From NCBI GenBank assembly GCA_031270515.1, contig JAISXM010000013.1:1-23050 (forward strand): a stretch of 23,050 bases of DNA, written 5' to 3'. Source of the DNA: Holosporales bacterium (GTDB lineage: Bacteria > Pseudomonadota > Alphaproteobacteria > BNTO01). Shown piece by piece: positions 14,595 to 22,541 of the stretch. The number at the start of each line of letters is the position of its first letter. Within the stretch, counting starts at the first letter, position 1. The position numbers were made by a program, and so were the translations under genes. The notes under the pieces are model-generated. The model searched no databases. It was not told where the DNA came from and saw nothing but the letters and a program-made list of their open reading frames with translations.

Positions 14595-15971
14595 TTGCGT
14601 AAGTTTTTTTGTTGCGTAACATTTTTTATTTGTCCTTCCGCACATTCATCCACGCCGCAGGTCGCCTCCGTCATCGCGACATACAACCAGCACGCCGCCA
14701 ACGCCAGGCGCATCACCCAGCGCATAAGTAACGAGCTCACGCCCGCCGCGCTGGCTGACCCTCTAAGGCGGCGCATCGCGGTCAACAAGCTCAAAGCGTT
14801 GCGCGCGCTCATTTGCGGCATGCACGCCTACGTAGCCCCGACGATGCGGCGCATTCCAGTAGGCTATTATCGCTGGCTATCAGAGCCGCAAAAAGTGCAG
14901 CGCATATTATTTAATGACTCAACGACACTTCTTCTATTGGATCGCCCAAACATATCTGCGCACACAATTGATAGTTTAAGTACAATAAGGCGTTTGATTC
15001 TCGTAAAAAACTACGCCCCCGCAGGCCTAGACTTCGCCGCCTTAACAAGCCTGGAGTCGCTATCTCTGTTTGACGGCGACTTGACCGATGACCTGCGCAC
15101 TGCGATCGCCGACCTTGCCAAAAGCGAACCCAAAGCATTGCGCTACCTAGAAATTCCGCGCTGGGGCCCAAACTTTTCGGTCAGTTTTCAGGCTTCGAAC
15201 ATAACTAAAATTGTCGGCCTAAACGACGTCACCACCATTGACGGCCCCAATGCATTTGCGGACTGTGCCGAACTCACGACTATTTCACTTCCTGAGTTAA
15301 CAAGCATAACTGGAGGAAGTTCTTTTTATTTATGTCCGAAGCTCACATCCGTTTCGTTTCCTAAGCTGAAAAGTGCAACCGGCGGAAATTTTTTATTTGA
15401 GTGTCGTGCTATAAAGTCGGTTACTTTGCCTGAATTGGAAAACTTAGCTGGAAACTGTCATTTGGCGTACTGCAGTGTGTTGGCTTCAGCATATGTTCCT
15501 AGGCTCGCAGGACAATTGCCTGGTAGAGTATTTGATCAAGTTCCTGCGTTGAATACTTTAAAGATATCCGACCAACTAACGAGTGCGGGCATTTATTTTT
15601 TCTCTGGGAGTTGGCGGAATATCGGATTGTATCTGATAGGCCGCAAAAAAGCTGACGGAAGCGTGCATAATGGAATAGTTGGCACTTGTGGGGTTTTAAG
15701 GCCCCCATCAAGTTTTACGTTTTCTTTAGGGGAAGAGATTCGCAACAGTATACAGGGCGACGAATTAATTGCGTATTTAAACGAAATACTTGCGTTAACT
15801 CGTGCGGGCGTTCCGCGTTTGACGGGGGTTGCTGTTGGGAATAGCGTGCTGGATTTAGAGAGTATGTTTTTGGACATCACGCAGCTTATACATGTTGAAG
15901 ACAGCTTAATTGATGTAATTAAGATGAGTGGAAAATCATATACTTGGAGCGGTAGTGCATGGATAAAGTAG
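14595..15971 (+). CDS. Secreted leucine-rich-repeat protein (BspA-like / LRR_5 type)
   Basis: 458 aa. TTG at 14595 gives a short signal peptide (MRKFFCCVTFFICPSAHSS) with cleavage likely near residue 19; no lipobox is seen. Residues about 125-180 contain ordinary leucine-rich stretches. Residues about 215-330 are BspA-type repeats of about 23 aa (AFADCAELTTISLPELTSI, then FYLCPKLTSVSFPKLKSA, then FLFECRAIKSVTLPELENL, and so on), each with a Cys. The C-terminal 120 residues are not recognised. Such proteins are usually surface or secreted binding proteins; in intracellular bacteria they are often proposed effectors, which is only inferred here. The stop codon touches the left terminal repeat of the 15971-16403 element. 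No clear Shine-Dalgarno sequence is seen, so the start is uncertain. Confidence 0.8.
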   Translation: MRKFFCCVTFFICPSAHSSTPQVASVIATYNQHAANARRITQRISNELTPAALADPLRRRIAVNKLKALRALICGMHAYVAPTMRRIPVGYYRWLSEPQKVQRILFNDSTTLLLLDRPNISAHTIDSLSTIRRLILVKNYAPAGLDFAALTSLESLSLFDGDLTDDLRTAIADLAKSEPKALRYLEIPRWGPNFSVSFQASNITKIVGLNDVTTIDGPNAFADCAELTTISLPELTSITGGSSFYLCPKLTSVSFPKLKSATGGNFLFECRAIKSVTLPELENLAGNCHLAYCSVLASAYVPRLAGQLPGRVFDQVPALNTLKISDQLTSAGIYFFSGSWRNIGLYLIGRKKADGSVHNGIVGTCGVLRPPSSFTFSLGEEIRNSIQGDELIAYLNEILALTRAGVPRLTGVAVGNSVLDLESMFLDITQLIHVEDSLIDVIKMSGKSYTWSGSAWIK

Positions 15972-16064
15972 ACTTCTTTCCAAACTTCTCAGAAACTGGC
16001 TTTTGGTGCGTCGATCCGGTGCTGCGGGACCCCACAAGTTGGATAGGAACCATCACTGCTCATG

Positions 16065-16151
16065 TATACCCCCCATAAAAACAATTTGAATTTCTACCCT
16101 ATCCTAAGCCTTGTATTGCAACGAATTTCAAATTTTGTTATGAGGACCCGA
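16065..16151 (+). repeat. Repeat family A, copy A6
   Basis: It starts TATACCCCCCATAAAAACAA, then TTTGAA, and ends ATTTCAAATTTTGTTATGAG then GACCCG. The arms are complementary. Confidence 0.75.
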
Positions 16152-16187
16152 TGTACATCTGAGTACACTCCGCTTCTGCGTCGGGCC

Positions 16188-16346
16188 CCCATTTGACTCG
16201 TCAAATGGGAACCCGGCTCGGGAACCCCATTTGACTCACATCTTTGTGAACCTACACACTCGTCAAATGGGAACCCGGCTCGGGACCCCCATTTGACTCG
16301 TCAAATGGGAACCCGGCTCCGGACCCCATTTGACTCGTCAAATGGG
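16188..16346. repeat. Tandem hairpin array (family B), four units
   Basis: Each unit has arms CCCATTTGAC and GTCAAATGGG around a tiny loop, then AACCCGGCTC. Hairpins are at 16188-16209, 16226-16271 (split), 16288-16309 and 16325-16346. The period is 37-38 bp. In unit 2 the loop carries a 24-nt insertion flanked by ACTC on both sides. The material between hairpins is nearly identical, so this is not a CRISPR array. Confidence 0.9.
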
Positions 16347-16418
16347 AACCCGGCTCCGAGCCTCCTGCCAAAATCCTAGTTTCTGAAGGTTTGGAAAGAA
16401 GTCAATTGCAACGCGTCG

Positions 16419-18278
16419 TTACGGCACGTCACGGCGTATAACGCGCATCATCATATAACCAATAGTTCCCAGATACATTGTCGCATCGGCGTCTCCTTGA
16501 GCAGCAGCCAGTATGAAGTAACGAACAGCCTCATCCATCCTTGTATCAACGATTCCCCCCACCATTAAGAAGACACCAAATAGGCGCTGGGCAGGTGCGA
16601 ATCCTTGATCTGCACTCCGTTTAAAGAACTGAGCAGCCCTAATTGGATTTCGTTGAACGCCAATTCCATTAATTAGGTACATGCCATAGTTGTATTGGGC
16701 GTTTGCGTTGTTTTGATCTACGCTTAGCATTAAGTAACGAATTGCTTCCTCTCGATTTTGAGCAATGCCTTCACCTGTCATTAAGAATACGCTAAGTTCG
16801 CACTGGGCAATTGCGTAACCTTGATCTGCACTCAGTTTAAAATAATGAATCGCCTTACCTATATCTTGTGGAACGCCATGCCCATCCCTAAAATAGATTC
16901 CTAAGTTGTATTGGGCGTTTGCGTTGTTTTGATCTACGCTCAGTCTTAAGTAACGAATTGCTTCCTTTCGATTTTGAGCAATGCCTTCACCTTTCATTAA
17001 TAAGACACCAAATGTGCACTGGGCATCTGCGTTACCTTGATCTGCACTCAATTGGAATAAATGAGCCGCCAGACCTAGATCTTGTGGAACGCCCTGCCCA
17101 TCCATTAAATAGATACCTAAGTTGTATTGGGCGTTTGCGTTGTTTTGATCTACGCTCAGTCTTAAGTAACGAATTGCTTCCTCTCGATTTTGAGCAATGC
17201 CTTCACCTTTCATTAATAAGACACCAAATTGGCACTGGGCCGGTGCGAATCCTTGATCTGCACTCAGTTGAAAGTAATGAGCCGCCAGACTGAGATCTTT
17301 TGAAACGCCCATTCCATTCATTAGACAAACTCCGTAGTTGTATTGGGCGTCTGCGTATTTTTGATCTACGCTCAGTCTTAAGTAACGAATTGCTTCCTCT
17401 CGATTTTGAGCAATGCCTTCACCTTTCATTAATGAGACACCAAATTCGCACTGGGCCTCTGCGTTACCTTGATATGCACTCAGTTGGAAGTAACGAGCCG
17501 CCCTACTTAAATTTTTGGCAATGCCTTTCCCATCCCTGAAGCAGAGTCCATAGTTAAATTGGCCATCTACATCACCTTTATATGCACTCAGTTTGAAGTA
17601 ATGAGCGGCATCCGGGAAACGTCTTGCTTCACGTAAATAGAGCCCAAATGCGTTTTGGGCAGGAGCATATCCTTGATCAGCGCTGTTGTTCAAGCATTTT
17701 AATCCATATGCAAATACGAGATAAAAGTCCGGCATTCGCATGCAATACTTGGCGTTCTGTTCTAGGACTTTGTAACACATATACTGAGCGACTGGGTCCC
17801 CTCCAAGTACAGCCGTCAACAAGTAATCTGCGGCCAATATTATATTTTGCTGGACGCCTTTTCCAAACAACAAGCACTCTGAAAACTTGCGCGCGTAGTA
17901 TGGATGTTCGTTTGCACAAAATTTATAAAAATTAGCGGCATCTCTCCTATATTGATCAGCCTCACTCCTGCTTCGAGGACAGGTTATCCTTCCTCGTTTA
18001 CGTACCAATCGTATGCAATGTAGATCTCCTCTACGTAACCCATCCTTGAATACGTTACAATGTACCTGTTTAGAAAACTGCTCGTCATTATCGACGATGA
18101 TAGGTGGACAACCAGTTAAACGAATTTTTGAAACTAGAGTGAATGCAAAGTATTCGTTATTTCTTTTGCCGAGATAGTTAAGTTTGTCGTTAACATGCAA
18201 GAGTCCACTTGGAAACTCAGTCCCCACAGACGCCACGCTTGGCATAGCCAAGCCGCACAAAAAGATAAAGCGCTTCAT
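16419..18278 (-). CDS. Secreted Sel1-like repeat (SLR/TPR-type) protein
   Basis: 619 aa from the chosen ATG at 18278, which gives a classical signal peptide (MKRFIFLCGLAMPSVASVG). The frame is open to 18341; an in-frame ATG at 18305 has AGGA 5 nt upstream and is an alternative. About residues 130 to 600 are around a dozen Sel1-like repeats of 36 aa, e.g. AHYFQLSADQGFAPAQCQFG then VLLMKGEGIAQNREEAIRYL. Sel1 repeats form alpha-solenoids that bind proteins; secreted ones in Legionella and other intracellular bacteria act in host interaction. Two repeat types alternate, and the pair is duplicated as near-identical 216-bp units. The N-terminal ~110 residues with several Cys are not recognised. It converges on the LRR gene and diverges from tamB. 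Confidence 0.85.
   Translation of the reverse strand: MKRFIFLCGLAMPSVASVGTEFPSGLLHVNDKLNYLGKRNNEYFAFTLVSKIRLTGCPPIIVDNDEQFSKQVHCNVFKDGLRRGDLHCIRLVRKRGRITCPRSRSEADQYRRDAANFYKFCANEHPYYARKFSECLLFGKGVQQNIILAADYLLTAVLGGDPVAQYMCYKVLEQNAKYCMRMPDFYLVFAYGLKCLNNSADQGYAPAQNAFGLYLREARRFPDAAHYFKLSAYKGDVDGQFNYGLCFRDGKGIAKNLSRAARYFQLSAYQGNAEAQCEFGVSLMKGEGIAQNREEAIRYLRLSVDQKYADAQYNYGVCLMNGMGVSKDLSLAAHYFQLSADQGFAPAQCQFGVLLMKGEGIAQNREEAIRYLRLSVDQNNANAQYNLGIYLMDGQGVPQDLGLAAHLFQLSADQGNADAQCTFGVLLMKGEGIAQNRKEAIRYLRLSVDQNNANAQYNLGIYFRDGHGVPQDIGKAIHYFKLSADQGYAIAQCELSVFLMTGEGIAQNREEAIRYLMLSVDQNNANAQYNYGMYLINGIGVQRNPIRAAQFFKRSADQGFAPAQRLFGVFLMVGGIVDTRMDEAVRYFILAAAQGDADATMYLGTIGYMMMRVIRRDVP
16620..17490 (-). repeat. 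216-bp tandem repeats inside the Sel1 gene
   Basis: The same block (ATTGCTTCCTCTCGATTTTG on the plus strand, one base changed in one copy) starts at 16741, 16957, 17173 and 17389, exactly 216 bp apart. Each unit encodes two Sel1 repeats (72 aa). The outer limits are approximate. Confidence 0.85.
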
Positions 18279-18587
18279 AATAATAAAACTGATGAGAAAA
18301 GTCATGGATCCTGTATACCATACTGCACCATCTGATAGCAATCATTGTTTTTCCTCAGTCACAAAAACAGCTACCTTATTGACAGCGAACGATATCAGAA
18401 TGACGCGCTTGATTCTATTGCCGAGTGACTCCGACGAGTGATTCCCAAACCGGCGCATATCGGACCTCTTTTTTCGTTTTTGATCAATGATTTGCGTCAT
18501 TGTATTCAACTTAGAAGCAATTCAATATAGAATCACGATAGTTAGTCCATTCTTTGTACTGCATTGCTTCCTCGTAGACTCGTCAAA
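18279..18587. other. Divergent region between the Sel1 gene and tamB
   Basis: 309 bp. A weak plus-strand promoter for tamB is possible at 18505-18533 (TTCAAC, 17 nt, TAGAAT). For the Sel1 gene no convincing pair was found. No repeat of families A-C is clear; TCACAAAAACAG (18359-18370) is only a faint echo of the element C end. Confidence 0.45.
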
Positions 18588-21500
18588 ATGCTGCTGATTT
18601 GCGCCAAAACACTGCAACCGATTCGGTATGTGTTGGCGGTCGCTATGGCTGTATTGCTGGGATACGCGTCGTTTTTGCGGTTTGATGGCCCGCAATATGT
18701 GCTGAACCACGTGCTTGCAACGAAGCTCCCTGCCCAACAACGCAGCCACATAGGGAAGCTACATGGGCTGTTTCCGTTTACGTTTCGCACAGAGAGCATC
18801 CGAATTGGCGAATATGTCGAGCTGCGCAATGTAAAAGTCTCATGCGTCACGCTAAAGGCCTGCATTTATGTAGAATCCGCCGTTGTTCTTGAGCGACCAT
18901 CAGAAGGCGCGAACTTGCAACCTGAAGGCGCGGACTTGCAACCAGAAGGTGCGAACTTGCGACCAGAAGGTGCGAACTTGCAACCAAAGGGGATTGATCT
19001 GCTCGGGATTGTGGATTCGCTGACAAAGGCGCACGTCCTGCAGTACGTTCGCGTGCTTACGATAAAAAACTTGCAGTACGCTTCGCATACGTGTGGGATT
19101 GATTGGCGCAAGAAGACGTTGACGCTTACGGACAATGCCCTGGGGGCGGTGCTGCGCGTTAATGTGACGTCGCTGAATGCAAAATCATTTAATCAACAGT
19201 CATTTAATACGCAATCTTTGGATGCACAGTTTTTGGATGCACAGTCTTTGGTTACGTCCAACAGTCCTGCGCCCGAAACACTCACTTCCAGTGCAGTCCT
19301 CTCCCCTGCAAACATTTCGCCTGCATCCACGGCCCCATTCATCTGCACATGCACGTATTCGCTGCAACTGCACGCGCGCCATTACTGCGGCAAAGTCGCG
19401 CTTTCCGAGCAAGACCTGACGCTAACGGTGTTTACGTCCCCAGCGAGTGAGCGAAAGTGGGCCGCATACGTCCGCGCCAAGCATGCGTCCGTCTGGCCGA
19501 AGCTGCAGTCCTTCTTGGAGGGGGATGCGCCATGCGACCTCGCCAAGGACGCCGGGCACGCGCTTTCAGGGGAAGACCTCGCCAAGGACGCCGGGCATGC
19601 GCTTTCAGGGTATGTCGTCGTTCCGTATAAGAATGACTGCATGGTTGGACACATAACGTTTGATTCTCAGATTGATATTCGTTTACTTAGATCAATGTCT
19701 GCTTTAGAACAGTTAAAAGATTATGACCAGGTACAAAAAACATTGGAGGAGCAATCAAATTCATTAGGAATAATAGTAATACGTAAAGATGAACGTTTAG
19801 CACACGATTCAGATAAATCAAGCGAACCGAATAAAACAAGTAGTCAAAGAGATTCGCATAATTTAAATAAAGTGCACGATTCAAACGAGCCAAGTAATTC
19901 GAACAAACCAAGTAATAAAGATGACGCGTCTTGGCTTAGTCGCATATGCGCGTCCATCCCAAGCGTGTCGTTTGACGTCCAATTGGGCGCGCTCCCTCCG
20001 CCTGAGCATGAGCATAAGCCGTTCAACCGTAAGCCTGCCTTTGTTGCGCCATCGGTTCATGTCGCGCATCAGCCTGTGACGGCGGCGTCGTGGCTTGCCA
20101 GCTCATTTCCGACAATTCACTGCCACGGGACGTACGGGAAGTGTAAGCTTCAGATCAACATGCTGGATGGTCGTATATCGCAACATGCTGTTTCGTCCAG
20201 TAGCATTTGCGTCGATTTTGAGAAAAAATGCGTAGAGCCAATCCGTATTAAAGTCGACTCATTTGAGTTTGAAACGTGTCGGTTTAATTTCGCAAAAATA
20301 GGTCAGTCGTTGCAAAATACACTACTTAATACACAAAATAATACACAAACTCATGCACAAACTAATACACAAACTAATGCACAAACTAATGCACAAACTA
20401 ATGTGCAAGCTAATGCACAAACTAATGCACAAAATGATACACCAACAAACGTGCAAGCGAACGTACAAGCTGATGCAAAGCATAATGCACCAAGTAACGC
20501 ACTAGACTGGAAAATGTGTCCAATCCCCATATACAGCAGTAACAAGAAAATGTACTTTGGCGACTTCGCTCTCAACGGCACAATCGCAGGCACCTCCTGT
20601 AAAATAAATTTTGCACTTGCTCCATCCCTAAAAGTTCCGAAAACAGTGCAGCGCTTTAATATCGAGACGCGTGGTGTCGTAACGGTGTCCCCAAAAAGTA
20701 TAAACATAGAGTCGCTGCACATAAAAAGTGCCGCCAACACTACCACCGAAGCGTCGCTAGAGCTGTGTGCCAATAAATTTTCGGACTTGTTTGCCGCGTT
20801 GTGTAAAGTCGCCAAACGCGAGCCAATTCTCCGCGATTCCGTGCAGATGAAAGGGCGCATTCGCGGAACTTTTGCCCTCGAGCCAATTGTCGTTTTCCTC
20901 AGCATAGGAGACGCAATTTCTGGGAAAGCGTCGTTCAATCTGGATATTGCGGGCACCCTTGCTGAGCCCAGGCTGAGTGGCACATTTACGCTCCGCAACG
21001 GGTATTACGAACACTTCAACAATGGGGTCGTCCTTAAAAACGTAACGTTGGATGCTCATGGTGAAGGGGAGACCCTGAAGATATCAAGCGTGCGCCTCGA
21101 TGACGGAACGCTGCTTGGCGCGAGGCCTGAGTACAATCCGACAACTCCCGCAAAGAGGTGTGCCGGAGGGTGGGGCGCGTTAACCTTGCTTAGGGAGAGC
21201 CGTGTATATGACCCGCAGTTGTTGCTGAACTTGCGGTGCAATTTTTTGCAAGTCGCATATGGCAAAACCGTTAAAGCGCGCGCCAGCGGCGATCTCAAGA
21301 TGTGCGGACCGCTGACGGGCGCATCGGACGCCCCAATGGTGACTGGGGACGTCGCCATCGACGACATGACTATTAGCGTGTCAGAGGATGCGCCTTCTGC
21401 GGATGCGGAGAACTGGGCGGTGTTTGACAAAAATGTGGAAATATTCAAACAACGTTCGTCGCGCACGGATTGTCCATGCAAGAAAGGGCGGTTCGGTTTG

Positions 21501-22214
21501 GATATAAAGCTAGGCGGCAATGTCGTTGTAAAAACAAACGGCTTGAATTGTTTCTTAACTGGGAACTTGATTGCCAAAGGACCAATAGTCAGCCCGTATT
21601 TAATAGGGGAAATGACCGCAAATCCAAAATTGTCCAGCCAATACAATTTGTTTGGGAAAATTATGTCTGTTAAAACGGGGCATGTTCGTTATGATGACGA
21701 ATATATAAATGATCCATCCATTTCTCTTGTGTTGGTAACGAAAGTAAACCGATTCGATATATTTGCAAGGTTAGCGGGCAGATTGTCCAACACCAATATA
21801 ACATTACAATCGCACCCTCCTTTAACATCGGAGGAAGTTTTGTCGCTGCTGTTGTTTGGGCAGGGATTGACGCGGCTGTCTTCGGAGCAAAATTCTCGGG
21901 TGAAAGGGTTTTCGTCACATATGTTGAGGGGCAATCCTTTGCGCTTTATTGACAAGCTTAGGGATAAGTTGAAGCTTGACTCTTTGGAGGTAGTTGATAC
22001 GCAAAATATTTCTAGCGGAGAGACGACTCAGGCGCTGAGGTTCGGGAAAAAAATCAAGAAAGCGAGGGTCTTTATTGACCAAGATATTTCTCAAAAGAAC
22101 GACAGTAAAATGACTGTGCGGTATGACATCACGCCGGAAATTGGGTTGGACGCAACAATTGGGACTCATCGCGGCTCGTCTGGGGTAGGGGTCCAGTGGA
22201 TGAAGCGATATTAG
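18588..22214 (+). CDS. tamB: TamB / translocation and assembly module inner-membrane component
   Basis: This is a large periplasm-spanning protein anchored in the inner membrane. The family works with TamA in outer-membrane protein assembly and is implicated in phospholipid transport between the membranes. It is 1208 aa, normal for TamB. The N-terminal anchor is around residues 14-32 (YVLAVAMAVLLGYASFL). The C-terminal TamB domain (DUF490) is clear: LTSEEVLSLLLFGQGLTRL, ALRFGKKIKKARVFIDQDIS, and an end in GVGVQWMKRY with the typical aromatic last residue. The N-terminal half holds five separate tandem or low-complexity insertions. ATG 18588 starts eight codons after an alternative TTG at 18564; neither has a clear Shine-Dalgarno sequence. 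No tamA is next to it. Confidence 0.92.
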   Translation: MLLICAKTLQPIRYVLAVAMAVLLGYASFLRFDGPQYVLNHVLATKLPAQQRSHIGKLHGLFPFTFRTESIRIGEYVELRNVKVSCVTLKACIYVESAVVLERPSEGANLQPEGADLQPEGANLRPEGANLQPKGIDLLGIVDSLTKAHVLQYVRVLTIKNLQYASHTCGIDWRKKTLTLTDNALGAVLRVNVTSLNAKSFNQQSFNTQSLDAQFLDAQSLVTSNSPAPETLTSSAVLSPANISPASTAPFICTCTYSLQLHARHYCGKVALSEQDLTLTVFTSPASERKWAAYVRAKHASVWPKLQSFLEGDAPCDLAKDAGHALSGEDLAKDAGHALSGYVVVPYKNDCMVGHITFDSQIDIRLLRSMSALEQLKDYDQVQKTLEEQSNSLGIIVIRKDERLAHDSDKSSEPNKTSSQRDSHNLNKVHDSNEPSNSNKPSNKDDASWLSRICASIPSVSFDVQLGALPPPEHEHKPFNRKPAFVAPSVHVAHQPVTAASWLASSFPTIHCHGTYGKCKLQINMLDGRISQHAVSSSSICVDFEKKCVEPIRIKVDSFEFETCRFNFAKIGQSLQNTLLNTQNNTQTHAQTNTQTNAQTNAQTNVQANAQTNAQNDTPTNVQANVQADAKHNAPSNALDWKMCPIPIYSSNKKMYFGDFALNGTIAGTSCKINFALAPSLKVPKTVQRFNIETRGVVTVSPKSINIESLHIKSAANTTTEASLELCANKFSDLFAALCKVAKREPILRDSVQMKGRIRGTFALEPIVVFLSIGDAISGKASFNLDIAGTLAEPRLSGTFTLRNGYYEHFNNGVVLKNVTLDAHGEGETLKISSVRLDDGTLLGARPEYNPTTPAKRCAGGWGALTLLRESRVYDPQLLLNLRCNFLQVAYGKTVKARASGDLKMCGPLTGASDAPMVTGDVAIDDMTISVSEDAPSADAENWAVFDKNVEIFKQRSSRTDCPCKKGRFGLDIKLGGNVVVKTNGLNCFLTGNLIAKGPIVSPYLIGEMTANPKLSSQYNLFGKIMSVKTGHVRYDDEYINDPSISLVLVTKVNRFDIFARLAGRLSNTNITLQSHPPLTSEEVLSLLLFGQGLTRLSSEQNSRVKGFSSHMLRGNPLRFIDKLRDKLKLDSLEVVDTQNISSGETTQALRFGKKIKKARVFIDQDISQKNDSKMTVRYDITPEIGLDATIGTHRGSSGVGVQWMKRY
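18897..18983 (+). repeat. 21-bp tandem repeat in tamB (PEGANLQ)
   Basis: Four units code for P-(S)EGANLQ, PEGADLQ, PEGANLR and PEGANLQ, in frame. The first unit has one extra codon. Confidence 0.9.
19185..19259 (+). repeat. 15-bp tandem repeat in tamB (SFNTQ/SLDAQ)
   Basis: Five units of five codons: SFNQQ, SFNTQ, SLDAQ, FLDAQ, SLVTS. All are in frame and progressively diverged. Confidence 0.85.
19536..19610 (+). repeat. 39-bp tandem duplication in tamB
   Basis: DLAKDAGHALSGE is followed by DLAKDAGHALSGY. The two DNA copies differ by one base over the first 36, so the duplication is recent. Confidence 0.9.
20328..20500 (+). repeat. 12-bp tandem repeat in tamB (NAQT)
   Basis: More than ten four-codon units of the type NAQT, NTQT, NVQA, NAQN. 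The local sequence is strikingly A-rich compared with its surroundings. In frame. Confidence 0.9.
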
Positions 22215-22296
22215 AGGGGCGTGGGAGAGACAATATAGCGGATAGCTCGCATTTCAAAACGACGAACAGATGCTTTTCTATGACTGGGTATAAATT

Positions 22297-22351
22297 GCCC
22301 CTGGGACGGCCCTGGACACAGCGCCCCAGGGGGGCCTCATGAAAAATTTTT
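22297..22351 (+). terminator. Possible tamB terminator hairpin
   Basis: GCCCCTGGG (22297-22305) can pair with the GCCCCAGGGGGGC stretch (22323-22335), and a run of five T (22347-22351) follows after about 11 nt. The gap to the T-run is longer than ideal. The hairpin partly overlaps the edge of the inverted repeat. Confidence 0.35.
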
Positions 22352-22426
22352 AATAAGCCCCCTCTGTTTCTAGTTCTTTGAGGATCGCACACTTTCTTAA
22401 CCATAGTAAAAAATAGCCACTAAAAT

Positions 22427-22511
22427 TGGTCCCCATAACAAACAAGTTGAAACTCGTTATCCTGCCAGACCTGGATGAGGAGAAAAATTCAACTTGTTTT
22501 TATGGGTAGGT
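22427..22511 (-). repeat. Repeat family A, copy A7
   Basis: Minus-strand orientation: starts GGTCCCCATAACAAACAAG and ends TTCAACTTGTTTTTATGGGT then AGGT. It is the counterpart of A2 in the inverted repeat. Confidence 0.8.
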
Positions 22512-22512
22512 G

Positions 22513-22541
22513 TTGCGTACAATTAATAGAGGTAGTATAAT
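22513..22541 (+). promoter_or_regulatory. Promoter of the right Rpn gene
   Basis: TTGCGT (22513-22518), 17 nt, then a perfect TATAAT (22536-22541). The start of transcription would be near 22548, leaving a leader of about 12 nt and no clear Shine-Dalgarno sequence. Confidence 0.55.

Larger units (their letters stand above)
15971..16403. mobile_element. 433-bp non-coding element with ~38-bp terminal inverted repeats
   Basis: The left arm GACTTCTTTCCAAAC + TTCTCAGAAACT + TTTTGG (15971-16006) is an inverted repeat of the right arm (about 16366-16403, ending GTTTGGAAAGAAGTC or similar). Between them lie repeat A copy A6 and the tandem hairpin array B. It fills the whole gap between two convergent genes. 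It has no coding frame. It may be a MITE-like insertion, or a large structured 3' end shared by both genes. Confidence 0.65.

Noticed and set aside
16188..16346. CRISPR array
   Set aside because: The palindromic repeats are regularly spaced, but the sequences between them are nearly identical (AACCCGGCTC...), one unit is split, and no cas genes are nearby. It is a tandem repeat of hairpins.
16919..17539. Repetitive plus-strand ORFs (124 and 79 codons)
   Set aside because: These are antisense to the 216-bp Sel1 repeats, and their repetitiveness only mirrors that gene.
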